Source: an uncultured Clostridia bacterium
GTDB taxonomy: Bacteria; Bacillota; Clostridia; TANB77; CAG-508
Direction: 5' to 3'
Assembly (NCBI GenBank): GCA_934129785.1
Contig: CAKOWW010000002.1
Span: forward strand, 41,692-105,691
DNA: 64,000 bases
Positions within the stretch are counted from its first letter, which is position 1, and each line of letters begins with the position of its first letter. A model generated the notes under the pieces. That model was not told the DNA's origin, made no database searches, and worked only from the letters and a program-made list of their open reading frames with translations. Below are positions 1 to 8,536 of this stretch, piece by piece. A program made the position numbers and the translations under genes.

Positions 1-565
1 TGTCTATATTTAAAATGATTTCAGCTTTAGGACTAAATTTAAGAAAACTTTCAACATATTCACATGCTTCAATAATAAAATGTTCACTATTTCCAACTTT
101 ATAGTTTCCATCAATTTGTTTTAGAAAAGCACCAACTTGAATACTTGGATCTTTTAAGCCTTCTAAAAAGCATAAAGAAATCATTGAAGTAGTTGTTGTT
201 TTCCCATGTGTACCAGATATACAAATTGTATCTTCATAACAACGAGTAAGAGCACCTAAAAAGTCAGCTCTTTCAACTGTTGGGATATTTAATCTTTTGG
301 CTTCTAACATTTCAGGGTCATCTGGCTTTATTGCAGCAGAATAAACCACAACATCTGAATTTGCTACATCTTCAAGACTGTGACCTATTACAACTTTTAT
401 TCCATTTTTTAGTAAATTTTGTACAGCTTCAGAATCAGATGAATCAGAGCCTGTTACAGTAAAGTTCCAATTTTTTAAAATTGCAGCAATACCGCTCATG
501 CTTACACCACCAATTCCTATCATATGTACATTTTTGTATTTTCTTATTGAATCTATATTTGGCAT
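1..565 (-). CDS. murC: UDP-N-acetylmuramate--L-alanine ligase, N-terminal part (runs off left edge)
   Basis: Cytoplasmic Mur ligase that adds L-alanine to UDP-MurNAc, the first step of the peptidoglycan stem peptide. About 188 residues are visible. They start MPNIDSIRKYKNVHMIGIGG, with the MurC nucleotide-binding GIGGVSMSGIA near residue 16 and the ATP P-loop SGTHGKTTTTS near residue 110. The start is ATG at 565, preceded by AAGGAGAGTG (571-580). The C-terminal ATP-binding and ligase domains lie beyond the window. The gene reads away from spoVG, so the 270 bases between them must hold both promoters. The only CGG on its coding strand is out of frame. Family assignment is secure; only completeness is unknown. 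Confidence 0.93.
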   Translation of the reverse strand, partial: MPNIDSIRKYKNVHMIGIGGVSMSGIAAILKNWNFTVTGSDSSDSEAVQNLLKNGIKVVIGHSLEDVANSDVVVYSAAIKPDDPEMLEAKRLNIPTVERADFLGALTRCYEDTICISGTHGKTTTTSMISLCFLEGLKDPSIQVGAFLKQIDGNYKVGNSEHFIIEACEYVESFLKFSPKAEIILNID

Positions 566-734
566 ATTTACACTCTCCTTATAAAACACATAGATTATAT
601 AATTATATCCGTAAAATTTCAATAGTTTTAAATAAAAAAAATTATACTTCTAACTATATTTTATAGTATGGTAAATGTATAAAAATAGTTACTTTATAAA
701 AAAATAGCAAAAAATCAAATTTTTGTAAAAAAAA

Positions 735-763
735 GAAGGAAAAAAAATATTTTTGGAGAATAA
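735..763 (+). promoter_or_regulatory. Sigma-H type promoter of spoVG
   Basis: GAAGGAAAA (735-743) fits the Bacillus sigma-H -35 consensus RNAGGAWWW. After 11 bases, GGAGAATAA (755-763) fits the -10 consensus RNNGAATWW. Both match at every position. spoVG is a classic sigma-H target in Bacillus subtilis, so position and gene agree. Transcription would start near 770. Confidence 0.75.
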
Positions 764-768
764 TATAA

Positions 769-798
769 TTGTACATAAGATTAAACGCGTATGTACAA
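769..798 (+). promoter_or_regulatory. Inverted repeat at the spoVG transcription start
   Basis: TTGTACAT (769-776) and ATGTACAA (791-798) form perfect 8-base arms around a 14-base spacer, starting just after the sigma-H -10 element. It could be an operator or a 5' leader hairpin. The binding factor is unknown. Confidence 0.5.
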
Positions 799-835
799 AA
801 AAAATTAAAACTTAAGGAAGGTAGGTGCACTAACA

Positions 836-1108
836 ATGCAAATTACAGATGTACGTTTAAGAAAAGTAAATTCAGAGAACAGAATGAAAGCTGTTGCTTC
901 TGTAACATTCGATAACGAATTCGCAGTTCACGATATCAAAGTTATCGAAAGCCAAAATGGATTATTCATAGCTATGCCTAGCAGAAAAACTCCAAACGGA
1001 GAATTTAAAGATATAGCTCATCCAATCAATGCTGAAACAAGAGAGAAAATTCAAAAAGCTATATTAGAAGCTTATGAAGCTCCAGAAACAGAGGAATCAG
1101 CAGAATAA
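836..1108 (+). CDS. spoVG: Septation/regulatory protein SpoVG
   Basis: Small conserved nucleic-acid-binding protein (90 residues, typical length) that acts in sporulation, septation and global regulation in Firmicutes. The sequence begins [11 protein letters not shown] and contains the family core [45 protein letters not shown] and the helix with REKIQKAI. The last ten residues are an acidic tail. The start at 836 follows AAGGAAGG (814-821). It stands alone, with a sigma-H promoter upstream and a strong terminator downstream, as expected for a gene induced at the onset of stationary phase. Codon use includes CGT for arginine. Confidence 0.96.
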   Translation: MQITDVRLRKVNSENRMKAVASVTFDNEFAVHDIKVIESQNGLFIAMPSRKTPNGEFKDIAHPINAETREKIQKAILEAYEAPETEESAE

Positions 1109-1119
1109 TTAATAAATAG

Positions 1120-1152
1120 AAATACCTAGAGTTAAATCTAGGTATTTTTTTG
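1120..1152 (+). terminator. Rho-independent terminator of spoVG
   Basis: AAATACCTAGA (1120-1130), a 6-base loop and TCTAGGTATTT (1137-1147) form a perfect 11-bp stem running into a T tract. Confidence 0.9.
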
Positions 1153-1161
1153 CCATAGAAC

Positions 1162-1190
1162 TTGAAAAAAACCTAAAAACAAGTTAAAAT
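1162..1190 (+). promoter_or_regulatory. Sigma-A type promoter of the pth operon
   Basis: TTGAAA (1162-1167), a 17-base spacer and TAAAAT (1185-1190), placed 34 bases before the pth start. Confidence 0.7.
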
Positions 1191-1223
1191 AGATAATAGT
1201 TAAAAATACGGAAGGAAAGAAAA

Positions 1224-1781
1224 ATGTATATAATAGTAGGACTAGGAAATCCAGAAGAAGAATATAAAAATACAAGGCACAATATGGGATTTGACACAAT
1301 AAACAAAATAGCAGAACAATATCATATAGAAATAAATAAAAGCAAATTTAAAGGAATATACGGAACAGGAACAATAGAAAATGAAAAAGTATTGTTATTA
1401 AAACCACAAACATATATGAACCTAAGTGGAGAAAGCATAAGAGAAGTATTAAACTTTTACAAACTAGATGAAAGCGCTCTAATTATAATATATGATGATA
1501 TAGACATAAAACCTGGAACAATAAAAATAAGAAAAACAGGAGGACCAGGAACACATAATGGAATGAAATCTGTAATTCAAAATTTAAACAAAAAAGAATT
1601 TGCAAGAGTAAGAGTTGGAATAGGAATGCCAGAACATAAAAACGACTTAATAAACTATGTTATAGGAAAAATGCCAGAAGAAGATAGAAAAATACTAGAC
1701 GAGGCAACAACAAAAGCAAAAGATGCTGTAATAGAAATAATAAAAAGTGGCGTAGACAATGCAATGAACAAAATGAATTAG
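1224..1781 (+). CDS. pth: Peptidyl-tRNA hydrolase
   Basis: Cytoplasmic esterase that frees tRNA from peptidyl-tRNA dropped by stalled ribosomes. At 185 residues it has the usual length. The N-terminal motif GLGNPEEEYKNTRHNMGF carries the substrate-binding Asn and the catalytic His (in TRHN). Further on are KPQTYMNLSGES, YDDIDI and GGPGTHNGMKS, all family signatures. The start at 1224 follows GGAAGGAAAG. It is first in a probable operon with an RNase E/G gene (22 bases on) and rimO. In Bacillus pth sits near spoVG, so the neighbourhood is conserved. If this organism does recode CGG by frameshifting, efficient rescue of drop-off products would matter, but no direct link is seen. Confidence 0.96.
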   Translation: MYIIVGLGNPEEEYKNTRHNMGFDTINKIAEQYHIEINKSKFKGIYGTGTIENEKVLLLKPQTYMNLSGESIREVLNFYKLDESALIIIYDDIDIKPGTIKIRKTGGPGTHNGMKSVIQNLNKKEFARVRVGIGMPEHKNDLINYVIGKMPEEDRKILDEATTKAKDAVIEIIKSGVDNAMNKMN

Positions 1782-1802
1782 AAGAAAGGTAATGGAATAA
1801 TA

Positions 1803-2900
1803 ATGACTAAATTATATATACAAAAACAAGAAAACGAAGAAAAAATTGCACTAGTAGAAAATGGAAAATTAATTGAATATTACGAAGAAAGTGAAAATAC
1901 TAACAGAAAAGAAGGGGACATATATATAGGAATTGTAAAAGACATAATAAAAGGAATGCAATCAGCCTTTGTGGACATAGGAACTGAAAAAAACAGTTTC
2001 ATACACTTAAAAGATATATTGCCAAAAATAGATGAAACAAAAGAAACAGCTGATAACACAATAGATATAACAAAATTAGTAAAACCAAAACAAAAACTAT
2101 TAGTTCAAGTAAAAAAAGACAGTAACCAGAAAAAAGGAGCAAGAGTATCAACACATATAAATTTACCAAGTAAATATATAGTGCTTATGCCAAATACAGA
2201 TATAGTAACAGTTTCACAAAAAATAGAAAATGAAGATGAACAAAAAAGATTAATAAAACTAGTAAGAAACAACCTATCAGAAGGAAATGGAGCAATTATT
2301 AGAACATCAGCACAAGGAAAAGAAAAAGAAATAATAGAAGATATAAAAGAAATAGAAACAAAATGGAACAAAATAATACAAACAAGTATAGATCCTAAAG
2401 AAGAAAAAGCAAAATTATTATACAAAAGTGAGGGAATAGTTGAAAAAATATTAATAGACTATGCCGATAAAGATGTAGAAATAATAAAAGGAAAAAATTT
2501 ATTTGAAAATACAGACTTAGAAAAACAAATAGAAAAAATAGCAAATAGAAAAATATGGCTAAAATGTGGTGGATTTATTACTATAGACAAAACAGAAGCA
2601 TTAACAGCAATTGATGTAAATACAGGAAAATACACCGGAAATAAAAATATGGAACAAACAGTTTTTAAAGTAAACAAAGAAGCAACTATAGAAATAGTAA
2701 AACAATTGAGATTAAGAGACATAGGTGGAATAGTAATAATAGACTATATAGATATGAAAGACAAAAAAGATAAAGAATTTATAGAAAATTTACTTAAAGA
2801 AGAATTAAAAAAAGATAGAACAAAAACGCAAGTAGAAGGATTTACAAAGCTAGATTTAATGGAAATGACAAGAAAACATATATGTAGCCATAAAGAATAG
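1803..2900 (+). CDS. rng: Ribonuclease E/G family protein, short C terminus
   Basis: Endoribonuclease family acting on AU-rich single-stranded RNA, in rRNA maturation and mRNA decay. An S1-like RNA-binding region is visible at about residues 38-120 (GDIYIGIVKDIIKGMQSAFV, DIGTEKNSFIHL). The catalytic part follows: TAIDVNTGKYTG and GGIVIIDYIDM hold the two conserved metal-binding aspartates. The protein stops at residue 365, just after FTKLDLMEMTRKH. RNase G proteins usually go on (about 480 residues in E. coli) through the cysteine Zn-link and small domain used for dimer/tetramer assembly, so that part is missing. No frameshift signal or in-frame CGG explains the early stop. It lies between pth and rimO in the same operon. 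Confidence 0.85.
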   Translation: MTKLYIQKQENEEKIALVENGKLIEYYEESENTNRKEGDIYIGIVKDIIKGMQSAFVDIGTEKNSFIHLKDILPKIDETKETADNTIDITKLVKPKQKLLVQVKKDSNQKKGARVSTHINLPSKYIVLMPNTDIVTVSQKIENEDEQKRLIKLVRNNLSEGNGAIIRTSAQGKEKEIIEDIKEIETKWNKIIQTSIDPKEEKAKLLYKSEGIVEKILIDYADKDVEIIKGKNLFENTDLEKQIEKIANRKIWLKCGGFITIDKTEALTAIDVNTGKYTGNKNMEQTVFKVNKEATIEIVKQLRLRDIGGIVIIDYIDMKDKKDKEFIENLLKEELKKDRTKTQVEGFTKLDLMEMTRKHICSHKE

Positions 2901-2920
2901 AGTAAGAAAGGGAAAAAGAG

Positions 2921-4288
2921 ATGAATGTTGGTTTTATATCATTAGGATGTAGCAAAAATTTAATAGATACAGAAACAGCAATTGGAAAATTCAAGCAACA
3001 CAATTTTAAAATAGTAAATGATGAAACAAAAGCAGACATAATAGTAGTAAACACATGTGGATTTATAGACTCAGCAAAAGAAGAAGCAATAAATACAATT
3101 TTAGAAATGGCAAAATACAAAGAAAAAAGATGCAAATACCTAATAGCAATGGGGTGTTTTGTACAAAGATATTATGATGATTTATTAAAATTACTTCCAG
3201 AAGTAGATTTATTTATAAAATTAGATGAATATGAACAATTCTGGGAAAAAGTAGAAGATTTAATAAAAAGAGATATTGTAGAAAAATCTAAAACAAGTAA
3301 GATAACAAAAATATCTCAAATACCGCAAATTCCAATGTTTGAACAAGATGAATTTTTAAATAGAACAATAACAACAGGAAAAAACTATGCATATTTAAAA
3401 ATAGGAGAAGGATGTAGCAATTTTTGTACATATTGTGCAATTCCATATATAAGAGGAAAATTTATAAGTAGAAAAGAAGAAGATATATTACAAGAAGCGG
3501 AAATGCTTGCAAAACAAGGAATAAAAGAAATAATTGTTATAGCACAAGATACAACAAAATATGGAATAGATATATATGGGGAAAGCAAATTATCAGACTT
3601 ATTAAACAAACTTTGTAAAATAGAAGGAATAAAATGGATTAGATTTTTATATGCATACCCAGAGGGAATAACAGATGAGTTGATAGACACAGTTGCAAAA
3701 AATGAAAAAATATCAAACTATTTTGACATTCCTATTCAACATATATCAAATAAAGTATTAAAAAGAATGAATAGAAAAACAAGTAAAGAAAACATAGAAA
3801 ATATAATAGAAAAAATAAGAAATAAAATACCAGATGTAACACTTAGAACGAGCTTAATAGTTGGATTCCCAGGAGAAACAAAACAAGATTTTGAAGAACT
3901 AGAAAAATTTGTAGAACAAACAAAATTTGACAAATTAGGGGTATTTATGTATTCGAAAGAAGAAGGAACACCAGCAGAAAAAATGCCAGAACAAATTCAT
4001 GGAAACACAAAGAAGTCAAGATACAACAAAATAATGGCAAAACAACAAAAAATATCAAATAAAAATCTACAAAACAAAATAGGAAAAACGACAGAAGTAT
4101 TAGTTGAAGACATGTCATTTGATGGAAAATATTTCGTTGGAAGAACGAAACAAGATGTACCAGAAATAGATGGTTTAGTATATATTCATAATGACGGAAA
4201 ACAAAAAATAGAAGATATATTAAACAAAATTGTAAATACTAAGATTATTGATGTAAGCGATTATGATTTGATAGCTGAAATTATGTAA
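2921..4288 (+). CDS. rimO: Ribosomal protein S12 methylthiotransferase RimO
   Basis: Radical SAM enzyme with two iron-sulfur clusters that methylthiolates an aspartate of ribosomal protein S12. The 455-residue sequence opens with GFISLGCSKNLIDTE and NTCGFIDSAKEEA, characteristic of RimO rather than MiaB. The radical SAM CxxxCxxC is in GEGCSNFCTYCAIPYIRG (about residue 165). VGFPGETKQDFEEL is a further family motif, and a TRAM domain follows at about 385-450. The start at 2921 comes 20 bases after the RNase stop, with an AAGAAAGGG ribosome site. The next gene begins 12 bases later, so these genes are probably co-transcribed. Confidence 0.92.
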   Translation: MNVGFISLGCSKNLIDTETAIGKFKQHNFKIVNDETKADIIVVNTCGFIDSAKEEAINTILEMAKYKEKRCKYLIAMGCFVQRYYDDLLKLLPEVDLFIKLDEYEQFWEKVEDLIKRDIVEKSKTSKITKISQIPQIPMFEQDEFLNRTITTGKNYAYLKIGEGCSNFCTYCAIPYIRGKFISRKEEDILQEAEMLAKQGIKEIIVIAQDTTKYGIDIYGESKLSDLLNKLCKIEGIKWIRFLYAYPEGITDELIDTVAKNEKISNYFDIPIQHISNKVLKRMNRKTSKENIENIIEKIRNKIPDVTLRTSLIVGFPGETKQDFEELEKFVEQTKFDKLGVFMYSKEEGTPAEKMPEQIHGNTKKSRYNKIMAKQQKISNKNLQNKIGKTTEVLVEDMSFDGKYFVGRTKQDVPEIDGLVYIHNDGKQKIEDILNKIVNTKIIDVSDYDLIAEIM

Positions 4289-4300
4289 GGAGTTAATATT

Positions 4301-5569
4301 ATGAGAGTTTATTTTGAAAAAGGAAGTGTAGAAGTAACGGTTTCACAAAACAGTAATGAAACCTATGTATATTCCATAGGAAATACGGTAATAGGTTTAT
4401 ATAATCCAAAAGTGATGAAAGATGAAAAAATAGTAATTAGAAGTAAAACTCTAAAAGATGAAATAGCAAGCCAAATAAAAGACACAATTGATGGAATGGA
4501 TAAGAATGAGATTGAAAAAGAAAGCCAAGAAACAAAGAAAATTTATACATATATGAAAGAAATTGGCGAAAGAGGAGACAACATAAGAATTGTAAAGATA
4601 AATTTAAATGAACAAGAAAAAAATAAAGATAATAAAGAAAAAAATAAAAATAAAGAAAAGCAGCAAGAAGACGAAGAAAGAGTTAACCTAGAAGGAAAGA
4701 AAGTAGCAACAACTAAAGATCTTAATATAAAACAAGAAATAGATATAAATGAAAAAGCAAATGACATGGAAGATGTTGCTCAATGGTTAGGTGGAAAATT
4801 ACCAAAAGACATACAAAAAGTTGGTGTAATAGAATCAACTGATATGAGCAAAATGCAAGATGAAAACGGTAAAAATTATAAAAATGGTAGCACAAGATAT
4901 TCATTAGTAGCAATAAATGCAAAAGGAGAACTAGAACCACTTGAAAAGTATATTCCACAATTAAAGCAAAGAGATACTGCAGGAAATAATCCAACTGAAA
5001 AGAGCGTTCAAGTAAGAGCAGACGGAAATGTAGAAAAAGACGCAGTTCTTTCAGAATATGAGATTGGTGAAAAAGTAATTCAAATAGACAACAAAGAAAT
5101 GGGAAGAGTTGAAATGTACATTGGAAAAGAAGAACGTGGTGGAAATGAAACACTTACAAAGCAGGCAATAGATGATAATACAATGCCTCCAAAGGGGAAT
5201 GAAGTAAATAGAGAAATAAATAATAAATATTCAGAATATGGAGAAGATGTCGTTAACAAAGAATTAGAAGAAGTCGAAAAACATGGGGAAGAAAAAAACT
5301 TAACTTATGAAGATGCAGATGGAGACCCTAATACAAAATCACACGATCATTTTGAAGAAATGGCAGATAGAATTATAGCAAATGATAAAAAATCAGATGG
5401 TAAAATATCAGAGGTTTATAATCGAGAAGATGTAATGAAAACATTGGAAAAACTATCAGAAGAAAATCCAGAGATGAATTTTGAAGAACTAGAAAAGAAA
5501 GCACAGGAATATCTTGAAGAACAAGCAGAAAAAGAGCATAGCTTACCAGGAAATAGAAGTAGACGTTAA
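4301..5569 (+). CDS. Unknown acidic protein, 422 residues
   Basis: I do not recognise a family. Residues 1-60 look like a small folded beta-rich domain (MRVYFEKGSVEVTVSQ, GNTVIGLYNPKVM). Residues 95-135 are a highly charged Lys/Glu/Asn linker. Residues 150-300 contain WLGGKLPKDIQKVGV, STRYSLVAINAKGELEPL and YEIGEKVIQIDNKEMGRVEM, which may be another globular domain. The rest is Glu/Lys-rich with predicted helices and ends in RSRR. No signal peptide or membrane segment is visible, so it is probably cytoplasmic. It follows rimO by 12 bases and likely shares its transcript. Codon use matches the neighbours, so recent transfer is not suggested. Confidence 0.75.
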   Translation: MRVYFEKGSVEVTVSQNSNETYVYSIGNTVIGLYNPKVMKDEKIVIRSKTLKDEIASQIKDTIDGMDKNEIEKESQETKKIYTYMKEIGERGDNIRIVKINLNEQEKNKDNKEKNKNKEKQQEDEERVNLEGKKVATTKDLNIKQEIDINEKANDMEDVAQWLGGKLPKDIQKVGVIESTDMSKMQDENGKNYKNGSTRYSLVAINAKGELEPLEKYIPQLKQRDTAGNNPTEKSVQVRADGNVEKDAVLSEYEIGEKVIQIDNKEMGRVEMYIGKEERGGNETLTKQAIDDNTMPPKGNEVNREINNKYSEYGEDVVNKELEEVEKHGEEKNLTYEDADGDPNTKSHDHFEEMADRIIANDKKSDGKISEVYNREDVMKTLEKLSEENPEMNFEELEKKAQEYLEEQAEKEHSLPGNRSRR

Positions 5570-5583
5570 AAATAGACAAAAAT

Positions 5584-5612
5584 TTGCAAAAAAATACAAC
5601 AAATGCTATAAT
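5584..5612 (+). promoter_or_regulatory. Sigma-A type promoter
   Basis: TTGCAA (5584-5589), a 17-base spacer and a perfect TATAAT (5607-5612), 43 bases before the next start codon. Confidence 0.75.
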
Positions 5613-5655
5613 CAAAAAGTACAAAAGTGAAAGCTAAAATGCGGAAGGTGGAAAA

Positions 5656-6000
5656 ATGGAAATACTAACAATAATATATGTACTAATATTTATAATATTT
5701 GCATTAATAGCATATGCAATATTACAAATCAGATTATTTGGAATGAAAGTAAAAGACTTTTGGACTTTTATAGAAGCAAACCAAATGCTAGATAAACTAT
5801 ATAAATTTGCAAAACAATACGAAAACATGTCACCACAAGAACAAGTAATCTACTTATCAGAAGCGGAAAAAATATTTAATGCTTTTGATAAAGTTCCAGA
5901 TGAACTATGGGAAGAAGAATATGACAAATACAAAGAAGTGTTAACAAAATATAAAGATATAAAAATGCTAAGATGGGCATCAACATCAAATCAAAAATAA
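5656..6000 (+). CDS. Small membrane-anchored protein of unknown function
   Basis: A 114-residue protein with one hydrophobic N-terminal segment (about residues 3-27, ILTIIYVLIFIIFALIAYA) and then a charged, helical soluble part (FWTFIEANQMLDKLYKFAKQ, YLSEAEKIFNAFDKVPDELW). With a short N terminus and a positive residue after the segment, it is probably a bitopic protein with the soluble part inside the cell. The start at 5656 follows GGAAGGTGG. It has its own promoter and terminator, so it is a single-gene unit. I know no function for it. Confidence 0.75.
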   Translation: MEILTIIYVLIFIIFALIAYAILQIRLFGMKVKDFWTFIEANQMLDKLYKFAKQYENMSPQEQVIYLSEAEKIFNAFDKVPDELWEEEYDKYKEVLTKYKDIKMLRWASTSNQK

Positions 6001-6010
6001 AATATATAAA

Positions 6011-6057
6011 AAATAACTGCCAACAAAGTATATAAAATACTGTGTTAGCAGTTATTT
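6011..6057. terminator. Bidirectional terminator between convergent genes
   Basis: AAATAACTGCCAACA (6011-6025) and TGTTAGCAGTTATTT (6043-6057) form a 15-bp stem with one mismatch. It has A-rich and T-rich flanks and can serve the genes on both strands. Confidence 0.75.
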
Positions 6058-6592
6058 ATATTTTTATAATAAATAAGCAAGCAGATAAATATGCATATCT
6101 AAAAGCTTTTCTCATAAATAGTCTTGACTTTAAAATTTCAAAAGACTCAGATAATGCACAATATTTATCAACAAAAGTTAATATAAAGCCTTCAAATGAT
6201 TTCGGAAACTCAATTGTAACAGGCCACATATGTTTTATAATAATATCTTTTTCTTTTTCATTTAAATCAAATAATTTACAAGCATTTTCACAAGCTGTTT
6301 TACCATGTGTAAAAGCATGTAGCCCCTTTCTATCAGGTTGCCTTTTTCTCCAATCATATAAAAATAAGTCATGAAGCATTGCAGCTCTAGTTGCTGATTT
6401 ATAATCTAAGTGATATTTTTTACATATTGTATAACAATAGTAAGCAGCTGTATAACAATGGTCAAAACATGTTGTTTCATAATGCTGTCTAAAATTTTTC
6501 ATTTGCAAAACAGTTTCATTTGTAATTAAAGGCTTAATGATTTCCTGAAATTCATCGTTATGTTTTGCTAAATCTTTAATATATTTTTTCAT
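6056..6592 (-). CDS. HD-domain phosphohydrolase
   Basis: A 178-residue protein of the HD superfamily, metal-dependent phosphohydrolases usually acting on nucleotides. The first metal-site histidines are probably in FRQHYETTCFDHCYTAAYYC. The HD pair is in RAAMLHDLFLYDW, followed by histidines in HAFTHGKTA and IKHMWPVTIEFPKS, and a late Asp in FVDKYCALSE. This pattern fits the small Firmicute proteins annotated as HD phosphohydrolases. I chose ATG 6592 (MKKYIKDL), which has AGAGGT just upstream, over an upstream ATG at 6658 that has no ribosome site. Its real substrate is not known. It lies downstream of dapA on the same strand. Confidence 0.8.
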   Translation of the reverse strand: MKKYIKDLAKHNDEFQEIIKPLITNETVLQMKNFRQHYETTCFDHCYTAAYYCYTICKKYHLDYKSATRAAMLHDLFLYDWRKRQPDRKGLHAFTHGKTACENACKLFDLNEKEKDIIIKHMWPVTIEFPKSFEGFILTFVDKYCALSESFEILKSRLFMRKAFRYAYLSACLFIIKI

Positions 6593-6661
6593 AATAACCT
6601 CTTTAAAATTCTTATGTACTCTTTTTTCATTATAGCATATATAAAACTTGTATTGCAATAT

Positions 6662-7530
6662 TTATAAGAGATTTTTTAAATTATCCAAAATATCATTAGA
6701 AAGAGGAGTTAATGGAAGTCGTGGAACTCCAAAATTAAATCCAATTTCATTTAAGCAAGCTTTTATAGGAATAGGATTTACTTCTAAAAACAATGAATTT
6801 ATAAGGTTCAATGAATCTAGTTGCATATTTTTTGATTTTTCAAAATTTCCTTCAAAAAAATTATATACCAAATCATGTGTAAAACTAGGCTTAACATTTG
6901 AAAGAACAGAAATAACACCAATTCCACCTAAAGATAATATAGGCAAAATTTGATCATCATTTCCAGAATAAATATATAAATTTTCTCTGCACAAACATGC
7001 AATTTTAGCAACTTGTGAGATATTACCACTAGCTTCCTTAATTGCAATAATATTAGGGATTTTAGAAAGCTCAAAACAAGTCTCCGGTTCAATATTTACA
7101 CCAGTTCTACTAGGTACATTATAAATAATTATGGGTAGAAACACACTTTTGGCAATTTTTGTATAATACTCAAGTAAACCGATTTTGTGTACATTTATTA
7201 TAATATGGAGTAACAACTAACAATCCATCAGCTCCTAGCTTTTCGGCCTGAATAGAATTATAAATAGCCTTCTTTAAATCATTACTACCAGTACCAACAA
7301 TTATTGGAACACGACCATTAGAGGTTTTAACAGCACATTTTATTGCTAAAGATTTTTCATCATCACTCATAGTTGCAGACTCTCCTGTTGTGCCACAAAC
7401 AATTAAGCTATCAACATTGTTGGAAATTTGAAATTCTATAAATCTTTTAAATTCAGGTATATTAATACCATTTTCATCAAATGGAGTAGCAAGTGCAGTT
7501 CCGAACACCTTTAAAAAGAATCTTTTTCAT
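6662..7530 (-). CDS. dapA: 4-hydroxy-tetrahydrodipicolinate synthase, read through two +1 shifts at CGG
   Basis: DapA condenses pyruvate with aspartate semialdehyde, opening the lysine/diaminopimelate branch. Conceptually the frame breaks twice. From ATG 7530 (after AAAGGAGAG) nine codons lead to GTT CGG AAC. Skipping the C gives FKGVGTALATPFDENG, the standard DapA N terminus. At 7181, AAT CGG TTT likewise needs its C skipped to turn VVTPYYNKCTQN into GLLEYYTKIAKSV. With both skips the frame runs to 6662 as 288 residues, the normal length. Hallmarks: CGTTGES, TPYYN, the catalytic Tyr in YNVPSRTG and the Schiff-base Lys in IAIKEASG. It lies 13 bases after asd, its pathway partner. Every conserved residue is present, so a dead gene is unlikely. 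Confidence 0.9.
7178..7181 (-). other. +1 recoding site CGGT, dapA site 2
   Basis: In-frame (after the first skip) AAT-CGG-T. Skipping C makes Gly117. The unshifted frame ends at TGA after two more codons. Confidence 0.85.
7500..7503 (-). other. +1 recoding site CGGA, dapA site 1
   Basis: In-frame GTT-CGG-A. Skipping C makes Gly10 of DapA. Without the shift a stop is reached eight codons later. Confidence 0.85.
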
Positions 7531-7543
7531 AAATAACTCTCCT

Positions 7544-8536
7544 TTAATTATTAATCAAATATTCTAATATTTGCACAGCATTAGTAGCAGACCCTTTTCT
7601 TAAATTATCTGCAACAACCCATAAATTAAGCCCGTAATTTACGCTATAGTCTTTTCTGATTCTTCCAACAAAAACCTCATCATATCCATTAGCTTTTGTT
7701 GCAAGAGGATACTGGTTTTTTTCAATATTATCAACAACTATAACTCCGGGAGAATTTTGCAATAGTACTTTTACATCATAAATATCAAAATTATTTACAA
7801 ATTCAATATTAATGGATTCACTATGTGAATTAACAACAGGAACTCTAACACATGTAGCTGTAATTGGCAGATTAGGTTTTTTAAAAATTTTTCTTGTTTC
7901 ATTAATCATTTTTAGTTCTTCTTTTGTATATCCAGATGAAGTAAAAGAATCAATTTGTGGTATGCAATTATTATAAATTGGGTATGGAAAAGCTTTTAAA
8001 TTATTAGAAGAAGCCTTGGTTTCTAAGTCAGAAATAGCTAATTTACCTGCACCAGAAACAGCTTGATAAGTTGAATATACAATTCTTCGTATCTTATACC
8101 TATCATCTAAAGGCTTTAAAACAAGCATTGCTTGAATTGTAGAACAATTAGGGTTACTAATAATTCCTTTTGAATTTTTAATATCACCTATATTTACTTC
8201 AGGTACAATTAAAGGCACATCAGGATTCATTCTAAAAAAGCTACTATTGTCAATAACAATCGTTCCATGTGATACTGCTATAGGTGCAAATTTTTCAGCA
8301 ACATCAGAACCAGCGCAAAAAATTGCATAATCAAAATTATAATTAAAAGATGAATCTGAAAGCTCACAAAGGACATAATCTTCTCCAAGAAAATGAACTT
8401 TATTACCAGCAGAAGAATTAGAAGAGAATAACATATAAGAAACATTAGAAAAAGCTTTTTCTTCTAATACCTTTAAAACTGTAAGCCCAACTAATCCACT
8501 AGCACCAATAATTGCAACTTTATATTTGGTATGCAT
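7544..8536 (-). CDS. asd: Aspartate-semialdehyde dehydrogenase
   Basis: Reduces aspartyl phosphate to aspartate semialdehyde, the substrate of DapA encoded next. The 330-residue sequence starts MHTKYKVAIIGASGLVG with the NADP-binding glycine motif. The active-site cysteine is in SNPNCSTIQAML (about 130) and the catalytic histidine in VVNSHSESINIEF. Start ATG 8536 follows AAGGAGGATAT. asd and dapA form a two-gene operon for diaminopimelate and lysine supply, which peptidoglycan and probably spore dipicolinate need. The two CGG trinucleotides on its coding strand (CCC GGA, TAC GGG) are out of frame, and the gene reads through normally. Confidence 0.95.
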   Translation of the reverse strand: MHTKYKVAIIGASGLVGLTVLKVLEEKAFSNVSYMLFSSNSSAGNKVHFLGEDYVLCELSDSSFNYNFDYAIFCAGSDVAEKFAPIAVSHGTIVIDNSSFFRMNPDVPLIVPEVNIGDIKNSKGIISNPNCSTIQAMLVLKPLDDRYKIRRIVYSTYQAVSGAGKLAISDLETKASSNNLKAFPYPIYNNCIPQIDSFTSSGYTKEELKMINETRKIFKKPNLPITATCVRVPVVNSHSESINIEFVNNFDIYDVKVLLQNSPGVIVVDNIEKNQYPLATKANGYDEVFVGRIRKDYSVNYGLNLWVVADNLRKGSATNAVQILEYLINN

